A stretch of 64,000 bases of DNA from Echinometra lucunter (GCA_029962745.1 CM057157.1:23802088-23866087); one strand, 5' to 3'. Counted from the stretch's first letter, positions 46,060-58,470 are shown. Notes: a model not told the origin generated them from the letters alone. Numbers and translations: made by a program.

Positions 46060-46404
46060 TTGTAGAATAAAAGAACTAGGTATCGAAATCATTTAAAATT
46101 TCATATTGTGTCATAAAACTAACAATGCTAACTATATGAGATATTTAATGAACATTCAGTTTACCAAGAGAAAGTGTTAAGAAGAGATCTATGCAGGCAA
46201 CGGAACTGCAAAATGCAAACGCCCTACTTATCATCTTATCATCAGTCAAAGCACCATGGCTCCAACAGACCGATATTCGACGTTCCAGGGTGTTTAACCC
46301 ATTGGCTACTGGAACCGGGTGGCCCATGTATTATGGCTACAGGAATTCGAGAAAACAGATGTCAAGGGGTAAACGGCTTTGTCGCTTTTTCCTATAAGGA
46401 AATG
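46060..46404 (+). repeat. Block C, uninterrupted copy, cut by gap
   Basis: Carries 'GTTTACCAAGAGAAAGTG' where the 16.5 kb copy has the LINE. Continues into 'TATTCGACGTTCCAGGGTG' as at 23060. Confidence 0.75.
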
Positions 46405-46904
46405 NNNNNNNNNNNNNNNNNNNNNNNNNNNNNNNNNNNNNNNNNNNNNNNNNNNNNNNNNNNNNNNNNNNNNNNNNNNNNNNNNNNNNNNNNNNNNNNN
46501 NNNNNNNNNNNNNNNNNNNNNNNNNNNNNNNNNNNNNNNNNNNNNNNNNNNNNNNNNNNNNNNNNNNNNNNNNNNNNNNNNNNNNNNNNNNNNNNNNNNN
46601 NNNNNNNNNNNNNNNNNNNNNNNNNNNNNNNNNNNNNNNNNNNNNNNNNNNNNNNNNNNNNNNNNNNNNNNNNNNNNNNNNNNNNNNNNNNNNNNNNNNN
46701 NNNNNNNNNNNNNNNNNNNNNNNNNNNNNNNNNNNNNNNNNNNNNNNNNNNNNNNNNNNNNNNNNNNNNNNNNNNNNNNNNNNNNNNNNNNNNNNNNNNN
46801 NNNNNNNNNNNNNNNNNNNNNNNNNNNNNNNNNNNNNNNNNNNNNNNNNNNNNNNNNNNNNNNNNNNNNNNNNNNNNNNNNNNNNNNNNNNNNNNNNNNN
46901 NNNN
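46405..46904. other. Assembly gap (500 N)
   Basis: Exactly 500 N. The sequence after it resumes in an AAC/AAT triplet repeat (46905-47060), so the repeat probably broke the assembly. Confidence 1.
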
Positions 46905-47065
46905 GCAGCAACAACAATAACAGCAATGGTAATAACAATAATAACAATAATAATAATAAAAATAATAGTGATAATAACAATGATGATGATAATAATAATA
47001 ATGAAAATAATGATTATAATTATATCAATAAAAACGATGATCATAATAATGATGATAATATAGAT
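46905..47065. repeat. AAT/AAC/GAT triplet repeat
   Basis: Imperfect triplets. Poly-Asn and poly-Leu frames here and across the N run are artefacts. Confidence 0.9.
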
Positions 47066-48050
47066 TTTTCCTGCCAAATTTCATCAGAGGTGCATTCGAA
47101 TTCATGAATATGTAGACGTTCAAATTTGAACAATTAATTCCTTCAACTCTCTGCTCCAATGGTTCATGTTCATATTTTAAGCATTCAGTTTCGTTTTATA
47201 TCATTCCTTTTAAATTTTATTTCATTTAATTTAGAGAGAAATTCATTCAATTCAAGGGGGCGACGTGTCATTCAATTTCGCGTCAGCGAGATAAAAGTTC
47301 AATTTGACCCAAATGCGAATTTTAATTTCATTTAAAGGCTGCCTGACTTTGCAGTCAGTGTATTGTGTATGTCTCAGGTCAACAGGCAACCATCATGATC
47401 TGATATTATTGTGATTATTTAACTTACATTTCATTCCCTGTGCGGCTGTTTTATGGATCACTATTTTGTTAGGATGTGGGATGATTTAGATTTTTGTTTT
47501 TGTAAATATTTCTCTTAATTGCACTTTTACATATTGTCATTGAATTTGTCTCATTTTTCTGTGTTCATTTCCACGTATATTTTAACAAAAACACTTAAAA
47601 TTCAGTCCAACACAATGAACCGGGGGGGGGGGGGGGGGGGGGAGGGACTTATTCATAATTCGCAATTGCAGGTTGTTAAGAGGCGTATATTTAGAAAAAA
47701 AAGAAAGAAAAAAGAAAAGAGGGGGAAAATCGGCAGAGAGAAACAGAAAGGGAGCTGGAGAATGAAACAGCGAGGTGGTAAAAATGAAAGAAGAGAAAAG
47801 AAAAGAGAAGTAAGAAGAGGAAAAACGAAGAGAGAAAGTAAGAGAAAGATAAGGGGAAAAGAAGAAAGATAAAGAAAAAAGAAAGGAGTAAAAGGGCAGA
47901 TAACCGATATCGCCTATATTGTTCAAGATTCACTGGTGTAAAAAAAAAAAACCCTGGAAAACCTAGACGAGGAAACAATCATGCATACAAGATGAGTAAC
48001 CCCTTCTCTTGGCTAATCCAGTAAAATAAGTTCACTACATTAACGTGATT
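47066..48050. other. Non-coding DNA with poly-G and polypurine tracts
   Basis: About 20 G at 47622-47642 and a GAAAAGAGAAG-type tract at 47690-47895. No gene recognised. Confidence 0.6.
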
Positions 48051-48059
48051 AAAATGCAT

Positions 48060-48760
48060 TGTCAACTGGTAGCATATTACTCTTGAAGAGCCTTAAGTAT
48101 CACATTAACATTGGGTTCCAAACACAGATCTCTTTCACTCATAGCGATGTTTTCCCATAGGCGGGCAAAACTGTGAAAACAAGTAAACTTTAGAGCATTA
48201 CATCGGGCAAATTCGTGAGTGAATAATAATGTATCTAGTTTCCTTTTCCTTGGGCTAGGTAATATATGTCATGGCATATCATACAGACAGAACAAGCATG
48301 TAATTACAAAAGAAGCTGACAAGAAAATTAATCTGTTATACAACGGTGAGATGTTCAAAACTGCTAGGCGTTTCTCGTATGTTAGATTGTTTGCGTCATT
48401 GTATGAAAAACAGAAGCGAGTGAAACGCCGTTGGACGGCCTCAAGTGCGTTTCTTTTGATTTGGAAGCCAAACTAGGATACCGAACTCTATTATTGGCCC
48501 ACATAAGGCACAGAAAAAACGTTTGAGTACTATTTGGTTTCTGGAGTTAACAATCCTTTTGATTAACCCAGGCAGTCTTGAACATTTATTAACGACATAA
48601 TTTACTTGTTCTGACCAGGATAAATCACGAGACAAAAAAATGCCTGGCATGCCTGAAGAGCTTGATCATTTACATAATAGACATCATTAACAACTTTTCT
48701 AGATCTGGTAATATGCATAATTTTGCATTTCAAATTATTTATTCCATGTGATTATTATTA
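48060..48760 (-). pseudogene. LINE reverse-transcriptase C-terminal relic
   Basis: Minus-strand fragments in family order: 'KMHITRSRKVV' (about 48720), a frameshift near 48650, LSRDLSWSEQVNYVVNKC and 'PIIEFGILVWLPN' (48441-48650), another frameshift, 'LEAVQRRFTRFCFSYND', one stop after 'FCLYDMP', then 'RKRKLDTLLFTHEFARCN' and 'FARLWENI'. This is a CR1/jockey-type C-terminus with at least two frameshifts and one stop. Confidence 0.8.
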
Positions 48761-48779
48761 CATTGTTAAACTGGATGCA

Positions 48780-49200
48780 ATTGTGACGAAATTGGACGGG
48801 AAAACCTATAAATGACAAAATCCGTTAACAACTATATAGGTAGGCCTATCGCCCCTGATTTATTTGTGTCCAAAGGCCGGGCTTTGAGAGATCACATAAT
48901 CCGTCTATCTTTCCTCGGTGATTTTACTCCTCCTTCGAAAAGCTTTGCTTACCCTGAAAAAAATGAGATTCCATACAGAGCATTTATGCAATATTACCAC
49001 AGACATGACAGAGGATCGCCCTATCGTTTGGCGACTCGCACGCCACGGGTTCACACCTGCAGATGGTAGCGCGATCTATCTTGGCACTGTCTGCATAGTA
49101 AACTGCGAATAGGGTTGCGCGCTTTGGATTGCGCTATCTCCCCCATGGACCACCCCCAGAGCTTGCCCGGTGTGATCGCCGTGGACCTCCCCGGATCGTA
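48780..49200. other. Locally GC-rich unassigned DNA
   Basis: 49010-49200 is clearly GC-richer than its surroundings ('CGACTCGCACGCCACGGGT'). It precedes a palindromic array, as a comparable GC-richer stretch does at 13130-13190. Confidence 0.4.
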
Positions 49201-49204
49201 ACAT

Positions 49205-49575
49205 TTTTCTACAAAATTCATTGATTTTGTCAAAAAATCAAATCAAAATCACAAAATGATTTACAAAATTCTATTTTGTCACAAAATCAGTCTTCACATC
49301 CTATTCCGTCAAAAAATCACCCACCAAATTGTATTTTGTTACAAAATCAAGACCAAAATTGATTTTGTACAAAATCAATCTACAAAATCAGTTTACAAAA
49401 GATGATTTCGTCACAAAATCACCGACCAAAGTTGATTTTGTACAAAGTCGATGTACAAAAGTTTATTTCATACAAATCAATTTACAAAAGTTGATTTCGT
49501 CACAAAATCCCCGACCTAAGTTGATTTCTTACAAAATCGATTTACACAAGTTCATTTTGTATAAAATCTCTATCT
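49205..49575 (+). repeat. Palindromic minisatellite, array 2
   Basis: Same dyad TGATTTTGT-N-ACAAAATCA and the same spacer order as array 1 (CTTCACATCCTATTCC, CACCAAATT, CGACCAAAG, TTTACACAAG). It was copied as a block, not generated independently. Same orientation as array 1, opposite to array 3. Confidence 0.9.
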
Positions 49576-50199
49576 TCTCTTTCTGTTATCTGTGCTTTCC
49601 TCGATTTCCTCATATTTCTCTCTCCAATATAGCTTCCAAATCTATCTCTTTTCTTGCATCATCTTTCATTTTTTCTCTTCTACTTTTTGATACATTAATA
49701 GACTCTTCGAACTGCATTTATATTTCATGCCATTTGCATAATATATTTTTTATATTTTGTGTTTTATACTTCATGCCATTTGCATAATATATTTTTTATA
49801 TTTTGTGTTTTATACTCTGTTATTTATTGTTGTACGTCCTTAATCACGACCATGATGTAAAACATCGTGGGCTGATCATATATCTATCCTGAATGAATAT
49901 TTTCAATAAAATAAAAATTGGGGGCTAGGCCTATTGCATTTTAATCAGTTAAGGCAATAATAATATAAGCAGTAAATTTTAGTGTTAAACCTTCGCGCCG
50001 TGATTGCCTGATTTTTCACCACATTTCTCCAATTTTCAAGTTATAGTTTCTGTTCTCGATTTCTTTAACCTATTTATTTAACAGATACGGTAGATCATAC
50101 TGAATTGCGTCAACAAAACTGAGCTGCAACAAAACTAATAGGATGGGGTTGACCATTCGGCATGAGTTATGTCGGGTCGATTTGTCTGTAAACGCGGTA

Positions 50200-50620
50200 G
50201 CTAGTGCATGATTCCGTCGACAAAATGCACTTTCGTAAATTGATTTTCTACAAAATCGACTTTGGTCGTTGACTTCGTGACGAAATCAACTGTAGACAGT
50301 GATTTTGTGACAAAATCAACTTTTATATATTGATTTTGTACAAAGTCAACTTGTGTAAATTGATTTTGTACGAAATTAACTTTGGTCGGTGATTTTGTGA
50401 CGAAATCAACTTCAGTAAACTGATTTTGTAGATTTCGTACAAAATCAATTTTGGTCGTTGATTTTGTAACAAAATATAATTTGGTGGGTGATTTTGTAAC
50501 GGCATAGGATGTGAAGACTGATTCTGTGACAAAATCAAATCTTTGAAATGATTGTGTGATTTTGTTTTGATTTTGTGACAAAATCGATGCATTTTGTGCA
50601 AAATAATACGTGTTACACTT
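50200..50620 (-). repeat. Palindromic minisatellite, array 3 (inverted mate of array 1)
   Basis: Unit by unit the reverse complement of array 1, with point differences such as GACTTCGTGACGAAATC. It faces array 2 across about 620 bp. Confidence 0.9.
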
Positions 50621-50711
50621 GGCGCCCCATACCTGGGTGGCACGATCTAATAGCGCTATCCATTGAAATGAGAACGGGGTCCTTTTCTTCGCTCAACCCT
50701 GGATCCTTTTA

Positions 50712-51873
50712 GGGTGCGTTCAAGCGATTTTTGAAGCTAGAATCACAAACATGAATCACAGATCAAAACGCTGTTACAAAACACGGCTACTGCAAGAGAG
50801 CGTTCAAGCGATTTTTCATCAACGCTGATTCTTGCTCATTTCAAGCCCATCCACTGCTCATCGTACTGCGCAGTTTGACCCAGGAAGGTCACCTTTAGCC
50901 ACATCATCTATTCGTCTCTATATCTTTCTTATGCTATTCTTTGTATTTCATGCTATCTTCTTCTCTTTCCATCTTTTCTTATGTTATTCTCTGCTTTTTT
51001 CCCACTTTCTTTTCTATGTTTCCTTATGTCATTTATTTTAACCTTTTTTTCTATCTTTCCTTGTTATTCCTTCTCTTCCCAACTTTTCTTATGTTATTCT
51101 TTGTTTTTCCTTCTATCTTTTCTGTCCATCTTTCCTTATGTGATTTTTTGTTTTCTTCTTCTATCATCTTTTTTCTGTCTTTTCTTATGTTATTCTTTGT
51201 TATTCCTTCTATCTTCTTATCTTTCAATCTATCTTTCGTTATTCTTTGTTTTCGTCTACTTTTCTATCTTTCCTTTATGTTATTCTTTGTTTTTCCTTCT
51301 ATCTTCTTTTCTGTCCAGCTTTCCTTATGTTATCCTCTGTTTTCTTCTATCTTCTTCTCTTTCCGTCTTTCCTTATGTTATTCTTTGTTATTCATTCCAT
51401 CTTATCTTTCATTCTCTTCTTATTTTATTCTTTGTTTTTCCATCTATCTTCTTTTCTGTCCATCTTTCCTTATGTTATTCTTTGTTTCCTTCTTCTATCT
51501 TCTTCTTTTTCGTCGTTTCCTGTTATTCTATGTTATTCCTTCTATCTCCTTATCTTTCATATTTTTTGTTTTCTCGTTCTATCGTCTTTTCTAGCTATCT
51601 GTATGTTGTTTGTTTTATCTTTCTTCAAACCTTGGTGTGAAAGCAACAGTAGAATTATGATTGAGATCTCCGTTGCGTTCAATCGATTTTTAGCGACCGT
51701 GGTTCTGCAGAATCATGATTCAAAACGTACCTTTTTCAGCGTTTCATGTTTGCGTTTTGAAAGACGTTTATTTTTACGACCTGCGAAAAATCGATTGAAC
51801 GCAACCGTGGTTTAAACTAAACGTCTTTGAAAACCGTGATTCTAGGGTGAAAAATGGTCGCTTGAACGCGGCC
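50712..51873. mobile_element. Harbinger-like non-autonomous element with TTA duplication
   Basis: Left end GGGTGCGTTCAAGCGATTTT and right end CGCTTGAACGCGGCC are inverted. Subterminal GCTAGAATCAC and GTGATTCTAG are also inverted. TTA flanks both sides (50709-50711, 51874-51876). Arm 1 at 13070-13085 reads GAGAATATAAAAGTATCC, the empty site with a single TAA, so the 3-bp duplication is confirmed. A 3-bp TWA duplication is the PIF/Harbinger hallmark. No transposase. Confidence 0.88.
50920..51620. repeat. Pyrimidine minisatellite, about 48-bp units, array 1
   Basis: CTTATGTTATTCTTTGTTTT followed by TCCTTCTATCTTCTT and TTCTATCTTTC, repeated about 14 times at mostly 45-54 bp spacing. It fills the Harbinger-like element. 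Long Phe/Leu/Ser frames across it follow from the C/T composition. Confidence 0.9.
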
Positions 51874-51876
51874 TTA

Positions 51877-52562
51877 TATTCTCTCCCTTCCCCCCCCCCC
51901 CCCCTCTCTCTCTCTCTCTCTTGGAGGGCATTGACAACGAGTTTCCTGCATGTCTGTAGGTATTTCCCTCTCAATTTTCTGCTATAGGTTTTCCAGCCCA
52001 TCTTCGTAAACTTATCATCGGAATCAACGATATCTTCGTTCAATTTCACGCGAAAATGATTGACAATGTGAATCAACATTTAAAAAGCAAATATTATCGT
52101 TCAATTTGATTTTTTTAAGCATGCGATTTACTATTGTTAGAATTAAAAAAGTGCAGAAAGATGATTCCATTTAATTATCTGTGTAAACACAGATAATTAA
52201 ATGGAATTCGTGTAAACAGCATTCCAATTCGCGCAGGACATGACGTTGAAAGAATATTCTACTATACAATCTCATAAATAGGCATACAGTTTTGACATTT
52301 GTGTAGCTTTTGTCATCTTATGGTAATGAGTCACTGTGTGTTTCTGCTTACATGAAAATTATGAATGTAAAAAGAACAAGACTGAGATTTATAAGAATTT
52401 AGCAGATGGAAAAAAAATGAAAAAGAAACCCCCTCACAAATATGCAAATAAAGATCACAACAAAATTATCCATGACCATGTTTGACAGGCATTTTATACT
52501 GAATTGTATGCAAAATAAATGAATAAGTCCAAAGAATAATAAAAGAATAATTACATAAAAAC
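51877..52562 (-). repeat. Arm 2 segment matching 12480-13075
   Basis: Includes poly-C plus CT run at 51891-51920 (arm 1 has only a GA run) and a local hairpin GATAATTAAATGGAATTCG near 52160-52205, where ATTTAATTATCTGTGTAAACACAGATAATTAAAT forms two back-to-back arms absent from arm 1. Confidence 0.7.
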
Positions 52563-54840
52563 TAAAAAAAATGTGAATGCCAAATACATAACGACAGAAA
52601 AGAACAAAACAATTAAACAGAATAAAAATGAAAATTAAAAAGAGATAGAGACCACTTACGTTGTTCTTATTGAATGGCGTTAGTGCGAAAGTGATTGCGT
52701 AAAGATGAAAATGAACCCGCAATTCAGCAAGGAATTTCTTCTTCCTCTCAAACCTGGTCAAATTGAATGATGGTTATTCACTACCAAATTGAATCAAATT
52801 ACATGTAATTTGAATGATAAATTTACTAATTTCAATGTTTAAAAACATACTGAACGCAAAAAAGTGTTAAATTGAAGCAATGGAAAATCGATGGACTTTA
52901 AATTGCTTGAATTTGATTGCTTGATCACGAAATTGAATGCTGTTTTGACGAATTCGGCCGGGAAAACGTATATTATTAGACAAAATGTCTCCAGCATTTT
53001 CATATGTGAACTATAACATTTCAATTGAAAATAGAACTTGCCTGGTCATCTCGCTACCAAATATGACTCTATTTTGACACAAAGCTGGTCCACTGTTTGC
53101 TGTCCGAAACCGCCCTTTTTTATTATTACGAGAGAGCAAAGCGGAGAAACACATTCTTTTTGATGGTAGAAGTAGTAAACCCTTCACCAAATTACATTGT
53201 GGGCCTATACATCTAAATAATTCATTCGGCCACCTCACTTGCCAAATTCGTTTGCTTTCCAAAATTATCAATATTAACGAGCGAGCGCAGCAACTTATGA
53301 AATATATACTCTTATCCTTGGTGGAAATGCTATTTCATCATCACAATACACTATAAGCCTATAAAATACCCAAATAATATATTCCAACACCTGTGTGCCG
53401 AATATGACTTTAGCTACTTCGTTTGCCATCTGGAACCATTTCTGTTTCTAGAGCTAGCAAAGTCAGAGAATGACAAAAAATATATGGATTCGTATCGTCA
53501 CCAAAATACAATAAATGGTTTTGTATTGTCAACCTCCTCGCTGCCAGATTGTCATGATATTTTGGAATCTTGCTGCCGAAATGAGCTGCTTGCTGCCCGA
53601 AATCATTTTGTTTCTAGCTAGATCAGCGAGAGTAGAGAGCAAGCGAGCGGAAAAATGGGAATTTCTTTAAATGTAGGCCGTTATGTACTGAAAGTATACC
53701 TATTTTTAGGTCAATTTGCCGCTCGATTTCTTGGAGTGATATTCAGGCCTGGTAATATCACTAATATTATATGTGCAGGATGAGTAGAAGAATTGTATAT
53801 CATTTAAACAGAGACCAAAGATGCAAACCGATTTCCTTTTATAAGGATCGTTATTATAACCCGGCATTGGATAAGATACTTAAATGCGAGCGAGCGCTTT
53901 CCGGTTTCCCATTATATTTCTTTTTCCGTGTTTTCCGTTTTCTTCTCACTTTTCTTTCTTCCTTTTCCTCTACTTTCTCTTTTTGTTCCTTTTTTCAGTT
54001 CGGAAATTATTGGGGGGGGGGGGGGAGGGGAGATGATATCTATGTCTCCCCGACGCCCCCCCCCCCCCCCCCCCCAGGATCGACCCCCAGGATCGACGCC
54101 TCTGATACCATAGGTGTTTGAAGAGATGTGACTCTGGGATTTTATGTTTCACTCCGATCTGCCCCCTCTGGCTGCTCCAGTCGGAATGGTCACTCTTACC
54201 TTGATTCCATTATCGGTCGATGGCTGGAGAGTTAAAAAGGACCACTAAGAACAAGAGGTGTGTTCAGAATGCATTCCATCGCGATGAAAATGATCTTTTA
54301 CCCTATGATTTGTAATATTGTCAGTGGCATTATAATTGTTAACTTAAATGCATACACATTAACCAATACGAACAAACAAAAAGGGGAAGAAAAAAAAGAG
54401 AGAGAATACATCATCCTAAATAAGGCATGATTCTTTATGGGGGTGTATGACTCGACACTAGCAATCTAATAATATTGGGCCATGCCCTGCCACTTGCTGC
54501 CACGAACAACCGTGTTGTTAATCAGTACGATTGACATAGTTTCATTTTTTTTTAATTTCTGTAATCATGGTAATAATAGAAACTGTCTGATGGTGCTTAC
54601 AGACACTGGTCAGTTGGGGTCAATTAAAACTTTTAACTCCGGCTTATACCCCAGTTTTCTTGTTTATTTGTTTGTTTTTGTATTTTTGGATCTCCCTTTG
54701 ATTTTGATGAGCTCAATAAACGTGATGCGTTACACACAGCCTGAAATAATTAGCCAATGAACAGAATCAGAGAATGGGGGCGGCTGCAATTTTCACTAAA
54801 GACTTCCTTTTTCGCTGTAGTTTGGATCTTAATATTTTGT
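52562..54840. other. Arm-2-specific unassigned DNA
   Basis: No gene recognised. Poly-G (54010-54024) and poly-C (54058-54076) runs lie close together; GGATCGACCCCCA is repeated at 54078-54100. Confidence 0.4.
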
Positions 54841-54847
54841 TTGGAAA

Positions 54848-54893
54848 ATGAAACTGAAAGCTGAGCTGCTGGAATGCGTTCTCCACAGTACAG
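54848..54893 (+). CDS. Possible first coding exon
   Basis: ATG at 54848 in acceptable context (GGAAAATGA), 15 codons reading MKLKAELLECVLHST, then a consensus donor CAG|GTAAGT (54894). TTTTTCGCTGTAG upstream could be an acceptor for a 5' UTR exon. It is short, and I see no second exon, so this is only a candidate. Confidence 0.25.
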
Positions 54894-54899
54894 GTAAGT

Positions 54900-55345
54900 A
54901 GATACTACCATATTTCTCGATTTTGATGACAAAGTGGTATGTTTAATTCTCTGTTCTAATAACAAAGTGGTATTGTTTTACTTGATATTTAAGAAAACAA
55001 TCTTAACGTGTGATATTATCGTGTGATATTATCGGAAATTTCTGATAAGCGAAGAGAGTATAAAATGTTTGTAAAGCCTGAATGGCGGAACCATCAAATA
55101 ATGTTTAATTGATTCATTTGATTGCCTACATTAAATGAGAACAGTAGTACAGTTTTATTTCTTGTGAGATAGTTAACTTTGGTTGACCGGTTTTGGTTGA
55201 CCGATAATGATTTTATTTTTATTTTTCATGAGTTCTGTCAACCATTAATACGGCCTTTTCCGTTAAATAAAAAAAAAAAACTTTTGTTAAAAATGATCTA
55301 ATGTTTTTTGTTTTGTTTTGTTTTTTAACCAAAATAAATGGTATC
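54900..55345. other. Unassigned AT-rich DNA
   Basis: Nothing recognised beyond short direct repeats (TCGTGTGATATTATC twice at 55018-55035). Confidence 0.4.
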
Positions 55346-55349
55346 GCAT

Positions 55350-55497
55350 ATCACTTTATTCGATAGACGATAAAACAGCAATGTAGATTAAATGCCTTGC
55401 TCAAGGGAATAAGTGCCGTGCCGGGGATCGAACCCCGGACCGTCGCGTCGCTTCTCCAGTCCAGCGCCTTAAACCGTTTATCGACTCCGGCACCTTT
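55350..55497 (-). mobile_element. tRNA-derived SINE (family A), copy 3
   Basis: Minus strand: GGTGCCGGAGTCGATAAACG, CCGGGGTTCGATCCCCGG, TTCCCTTGAGCAAGGC and 'TTTAATCTACATTGCT'. A small CGCGACG duplication lies in the variable-arm region. Confidence 0.88.
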
Positions 55498-55524
55498 ACT
55501 GTTGATCATTATCATTTTGCGGTG

Positions 55525-55625
55525 TATCAGGTAACCCCCCCCCCAAAAAAAAAAAGAAGATTGATACAGAGTATGCCTACGTAATCCCCCCCCCAAAAAA
55601 AAAAAAAAGAAGATTGATACAAGGT
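55525..55625 (+). repeat. Short tandem duplication, about 57 bp
   Basis: AGAAGATTGATACA and GTATGCCTACG each occur twice, together with a poly-C/poly-A junction (55536 and 55587). Confidence 0.8.
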
Positions 55626-55639
55626 ATGCCTACGAATTA

Positions 55640-55767
55640 AGACTTGGGAGAACACAAAACGATAAGAGAACAATAGAGTGCTGATGGGTTACCGATAAAC
55701 GACACCATGCTCTTAATCAAATTCAAACAACATACATTCGAAGGCGGATTGCCCATTGTATGGGAGA

Positions 55768-55819
<52 letters not shown>

Positions 55820-55920
55820 GGAGGGTGGGGTTCCCAGGAGGCATCTGCGTTATGTTTGAGGGCCCGTCGATTTCTGGACTGAGGGTCGATTAATAAAAGC
55901 TGAAGGACATCACATCTGCA
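55640..55920 (-). repeat. Dispersed block F, inverted copy
   Basis: Reverse complement of 28275-28510, including a GA run (55770-55812) in place of CT. Confidence 0.75.
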
Positions 55921-55984
55921 GTGCGTTATCAAAAAAGTACATGTTTCGAAAATATTCTCCGAAATCATAATTTCACAATATAGA

Positions 55985-56220
55985 TGTGATCTTTTCTTAT
56001 GCAATTATGGGTAAGGTCTGTTCCATCGGATGACGCTATGAATACTGACAATATTTGACGCTTGGGTGAGCTACTGGCTACTTTTGTGAAACTCGCAAAA
56101 ATTGGTTTGCGCAAAAATGCCTCAATCTTGAATTTTATCAAAGTGAGCAGTAGGCAGTACCGTAAGTGCATGTTTTCCGTTAAGTAAATTGATTTCAACA
56201 ACCATTTAATCTTTAATCCT
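55985..56220 (+). repeat. Direct copy of 11950-12180, mirrored at 57290-57490
   Basis: 'TGTTCCATCGGATGACGCTATG' through 'GTTTGCGCAAAAATGCCTCA'. With 57290-57490 it forms a local inverted pair around about 1.1 kb. Confidence 0.75.
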
Positions 56221-56469
56221 TAATCCTATACCTAGTGGCACATTCCCACCCTTCTCCTATACTCAACGTCCCATATAAAACATGGCAGATTATGTCTTTC
56301 CGCAATTCCAATTTGGACTGGAGCATGTCGAAAGGATGCAAATTTCAACGCATTACAGGAAGATGGTCCAAAAATATTCCAATTTCGAGAAGGGAGAAAA
56401 AAAATCTTGTTTTGAGCATTCACTTTGATTTCTATCTTTACCCCATCCGATAGAACCAGTTGAGGACCC

Positions 56470-56740
56470 CTCCATTCTTCTTATGATTCTTCTTATGATA
56501 TATAATTGCATTGATTCAGTTATATCTAATGATATTGATTATATTGATTTAACTTGACATGTATGTTAATTTATATTTAAATTACTTTCAAATATGTATT
56601 TTTTTTTTCTTCCAATATTGAATTTTGTTCATGCTATTGTTTATTTAAATTGAATCAATCTATCTTGTACTTATTTGTATCATTTTGAAGAATGAAAATA
56701 AATTTGAATTGAATTGAATTGAATTGAGGATGCGTTACTT
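56470..56740 (+). mobile_element. LINE 3' tail, (TTGAA)n
   Basis: 'TTTTGAAGAATGAAAATAAA' followed by TTTGAATTGAATTGAATTGA. This is the tail type of CR1-group LINEs; no coding part remains. Confidence 0.5.
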
Positions 56741-57735
56741 TCTGGGGGTGTGTCGAAAGGATGCACTGCATGCACTACATGATGATAGTCATCTTCCACA
56801 TGCACATGTTTGATTGAAGAAATATTAAACCATTATTTTCATCATTTTAATCAATAAATTTACTTCTCTTTTACATTTTTATTATTCATACAAGAAGTTG
56901 TCTATGGGTTTCGTAACATTTACTAGGAAGGGAAAATTTGAAGAACATAACGTCATGGGTCTCCTGCTATTGCATTAAATCTTTCCAACACACCTGAGGC
57001 AAATCTGTATATGGTGCAAATGACTTGTGATAGAAAGACACCGCCTGCAATGCAGCAATGGTGATGGCGTTTGTGAGGGAAGGGTGGGGCAGTGGCATGT
57101 CCAGCCATTTGGTGAAGCTGGTGTAGCTTTCCTTGAAGGCCCAGAAAAAAATCAGTGAACTCGCTATGCACATTATTCCCAAACAAGAACACAGGAGTCA
57201 TTTAACCCTTGTCTTGGCAGCATCTCGCCCCTCCTCTTTATCAATTTCTTGATACATCACTGTTGGTGTGCATTGCGAGGTATTGGGTTAAGAACTGAAT
57301 GATTGTTCAACAGAGAACATGCAGTTACTGCCTGCTCCTCACTTTGATCAAAGTCTAGATTGAGGCATTTTTGCGCAAACCAAGTTTTGCAAGTTTTACA
57401 AAAGTAGCCAGTACTCACTCAAGCGTAAAATATTGTCAGTACTCGTAGTGTCATCCGATGGATTAGACCCATAAAATTGCATAAGAAAATATTTTATCAA
57501 TATTGTGCAATTATGATTTTGGAGATGTTTCCAAAGTGAGCACTTTTTTATACGAACTGTATATTTTTCAACTTAATTTCATTCCCAGTCCATGCAATCC
57601 AGCCGTGCGTGCACGTATGGGGAATTCGGGGGTTTTCCACAAAAATGCATGGTGGCGTGGATATGAAAATTTAGGAATAGATATTTATATTGGTTGAGTG
57701 GGCCGGTCACATCTAAATTCCCCAGCCGAATTCAA

Positions 57736-58285
57736 AGGAAACCAAAATCCTCAGGTCAAGAATTTTTAAAATCAAAACCAAGGCAGAATAAAACAGATCA
57801 GCGAAAATTTGAACGAAATCTGACACGGAATAAGAAAGTTATACCTACATGAAATTTTCCATTTTTGACACTACCATAGCTATAAGTAATATTAGTTGTG
57901 GACAACTCTCAGTATGTTTTGTTTACAGAATTAAACATATTCTTGCTTTTCTTGAAGAGCACATGTTTTCATTGTCCTTATCCCAAATTTGTTGTGGAGA
58001 AACAATCCTACATGATATATCTTGGGTTTGGCTCAAGAAAAAGTGCAAATCTTAAGAAAAACGAAATTGTTGAATTATGTGTGTACAAAACATACTAAGA
58101 GTTGTCCACAAATGATGTCATCAATAGCTATGGTAGTGTAAACAAAATGTTTAAAAGAAAATTTCATGTAGCCATAACGTTCTAATTTAGTGTCCGACTT
58201 TTCTTTCTTCATATTTTCGCCGATGCGTTTTATTCCATCTCAGCTTTGATTTAAAAACTACTTGATTTAAGGGTGTTGGTTTCCT
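57736..58285. mobile_element. MITE T, copy 3 (uninterrupted, in arm 2)
   Basis: Same insertion as 10027-11761, without the 1.17 kb interruption. Flanks TCAA (57732-57735, from TTAA) and TTAA (58286-58289). 550 bp. Confidence 0.85.
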
Positions 58286-58467
58286 TTAAGCCCCTCTGCG
58301 CCCCTCTTTACAAGTAACAATTTTGTGAAAGCAAATAAAAAATCCCCTTTCGTTTTGTGTTTACCTGAACTGAAAAGTGTGTTTCGCAATAATATGCTTT
58401 GCAGTTTTATGTTTTTCTTAGCCTGGTTTCAAGTCATGACTTCTCATTCTCAGTAAAAACTTTTAAG

Positions 58468-58470
<3 letters not shown>

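Noticed and set aside
46174..47107. Frames of more than 200 codons across the second gap
   Set aside because: Mostly unknown residues from N, plus triplet repeat.
50941..51815. Long Phe/Leu/Ser-rich open frames resembling multi-pass membrane proteins
   Set aside because: They follow the C/T-rich 48-bp minisatellite and are open in several overlapping frames at once.
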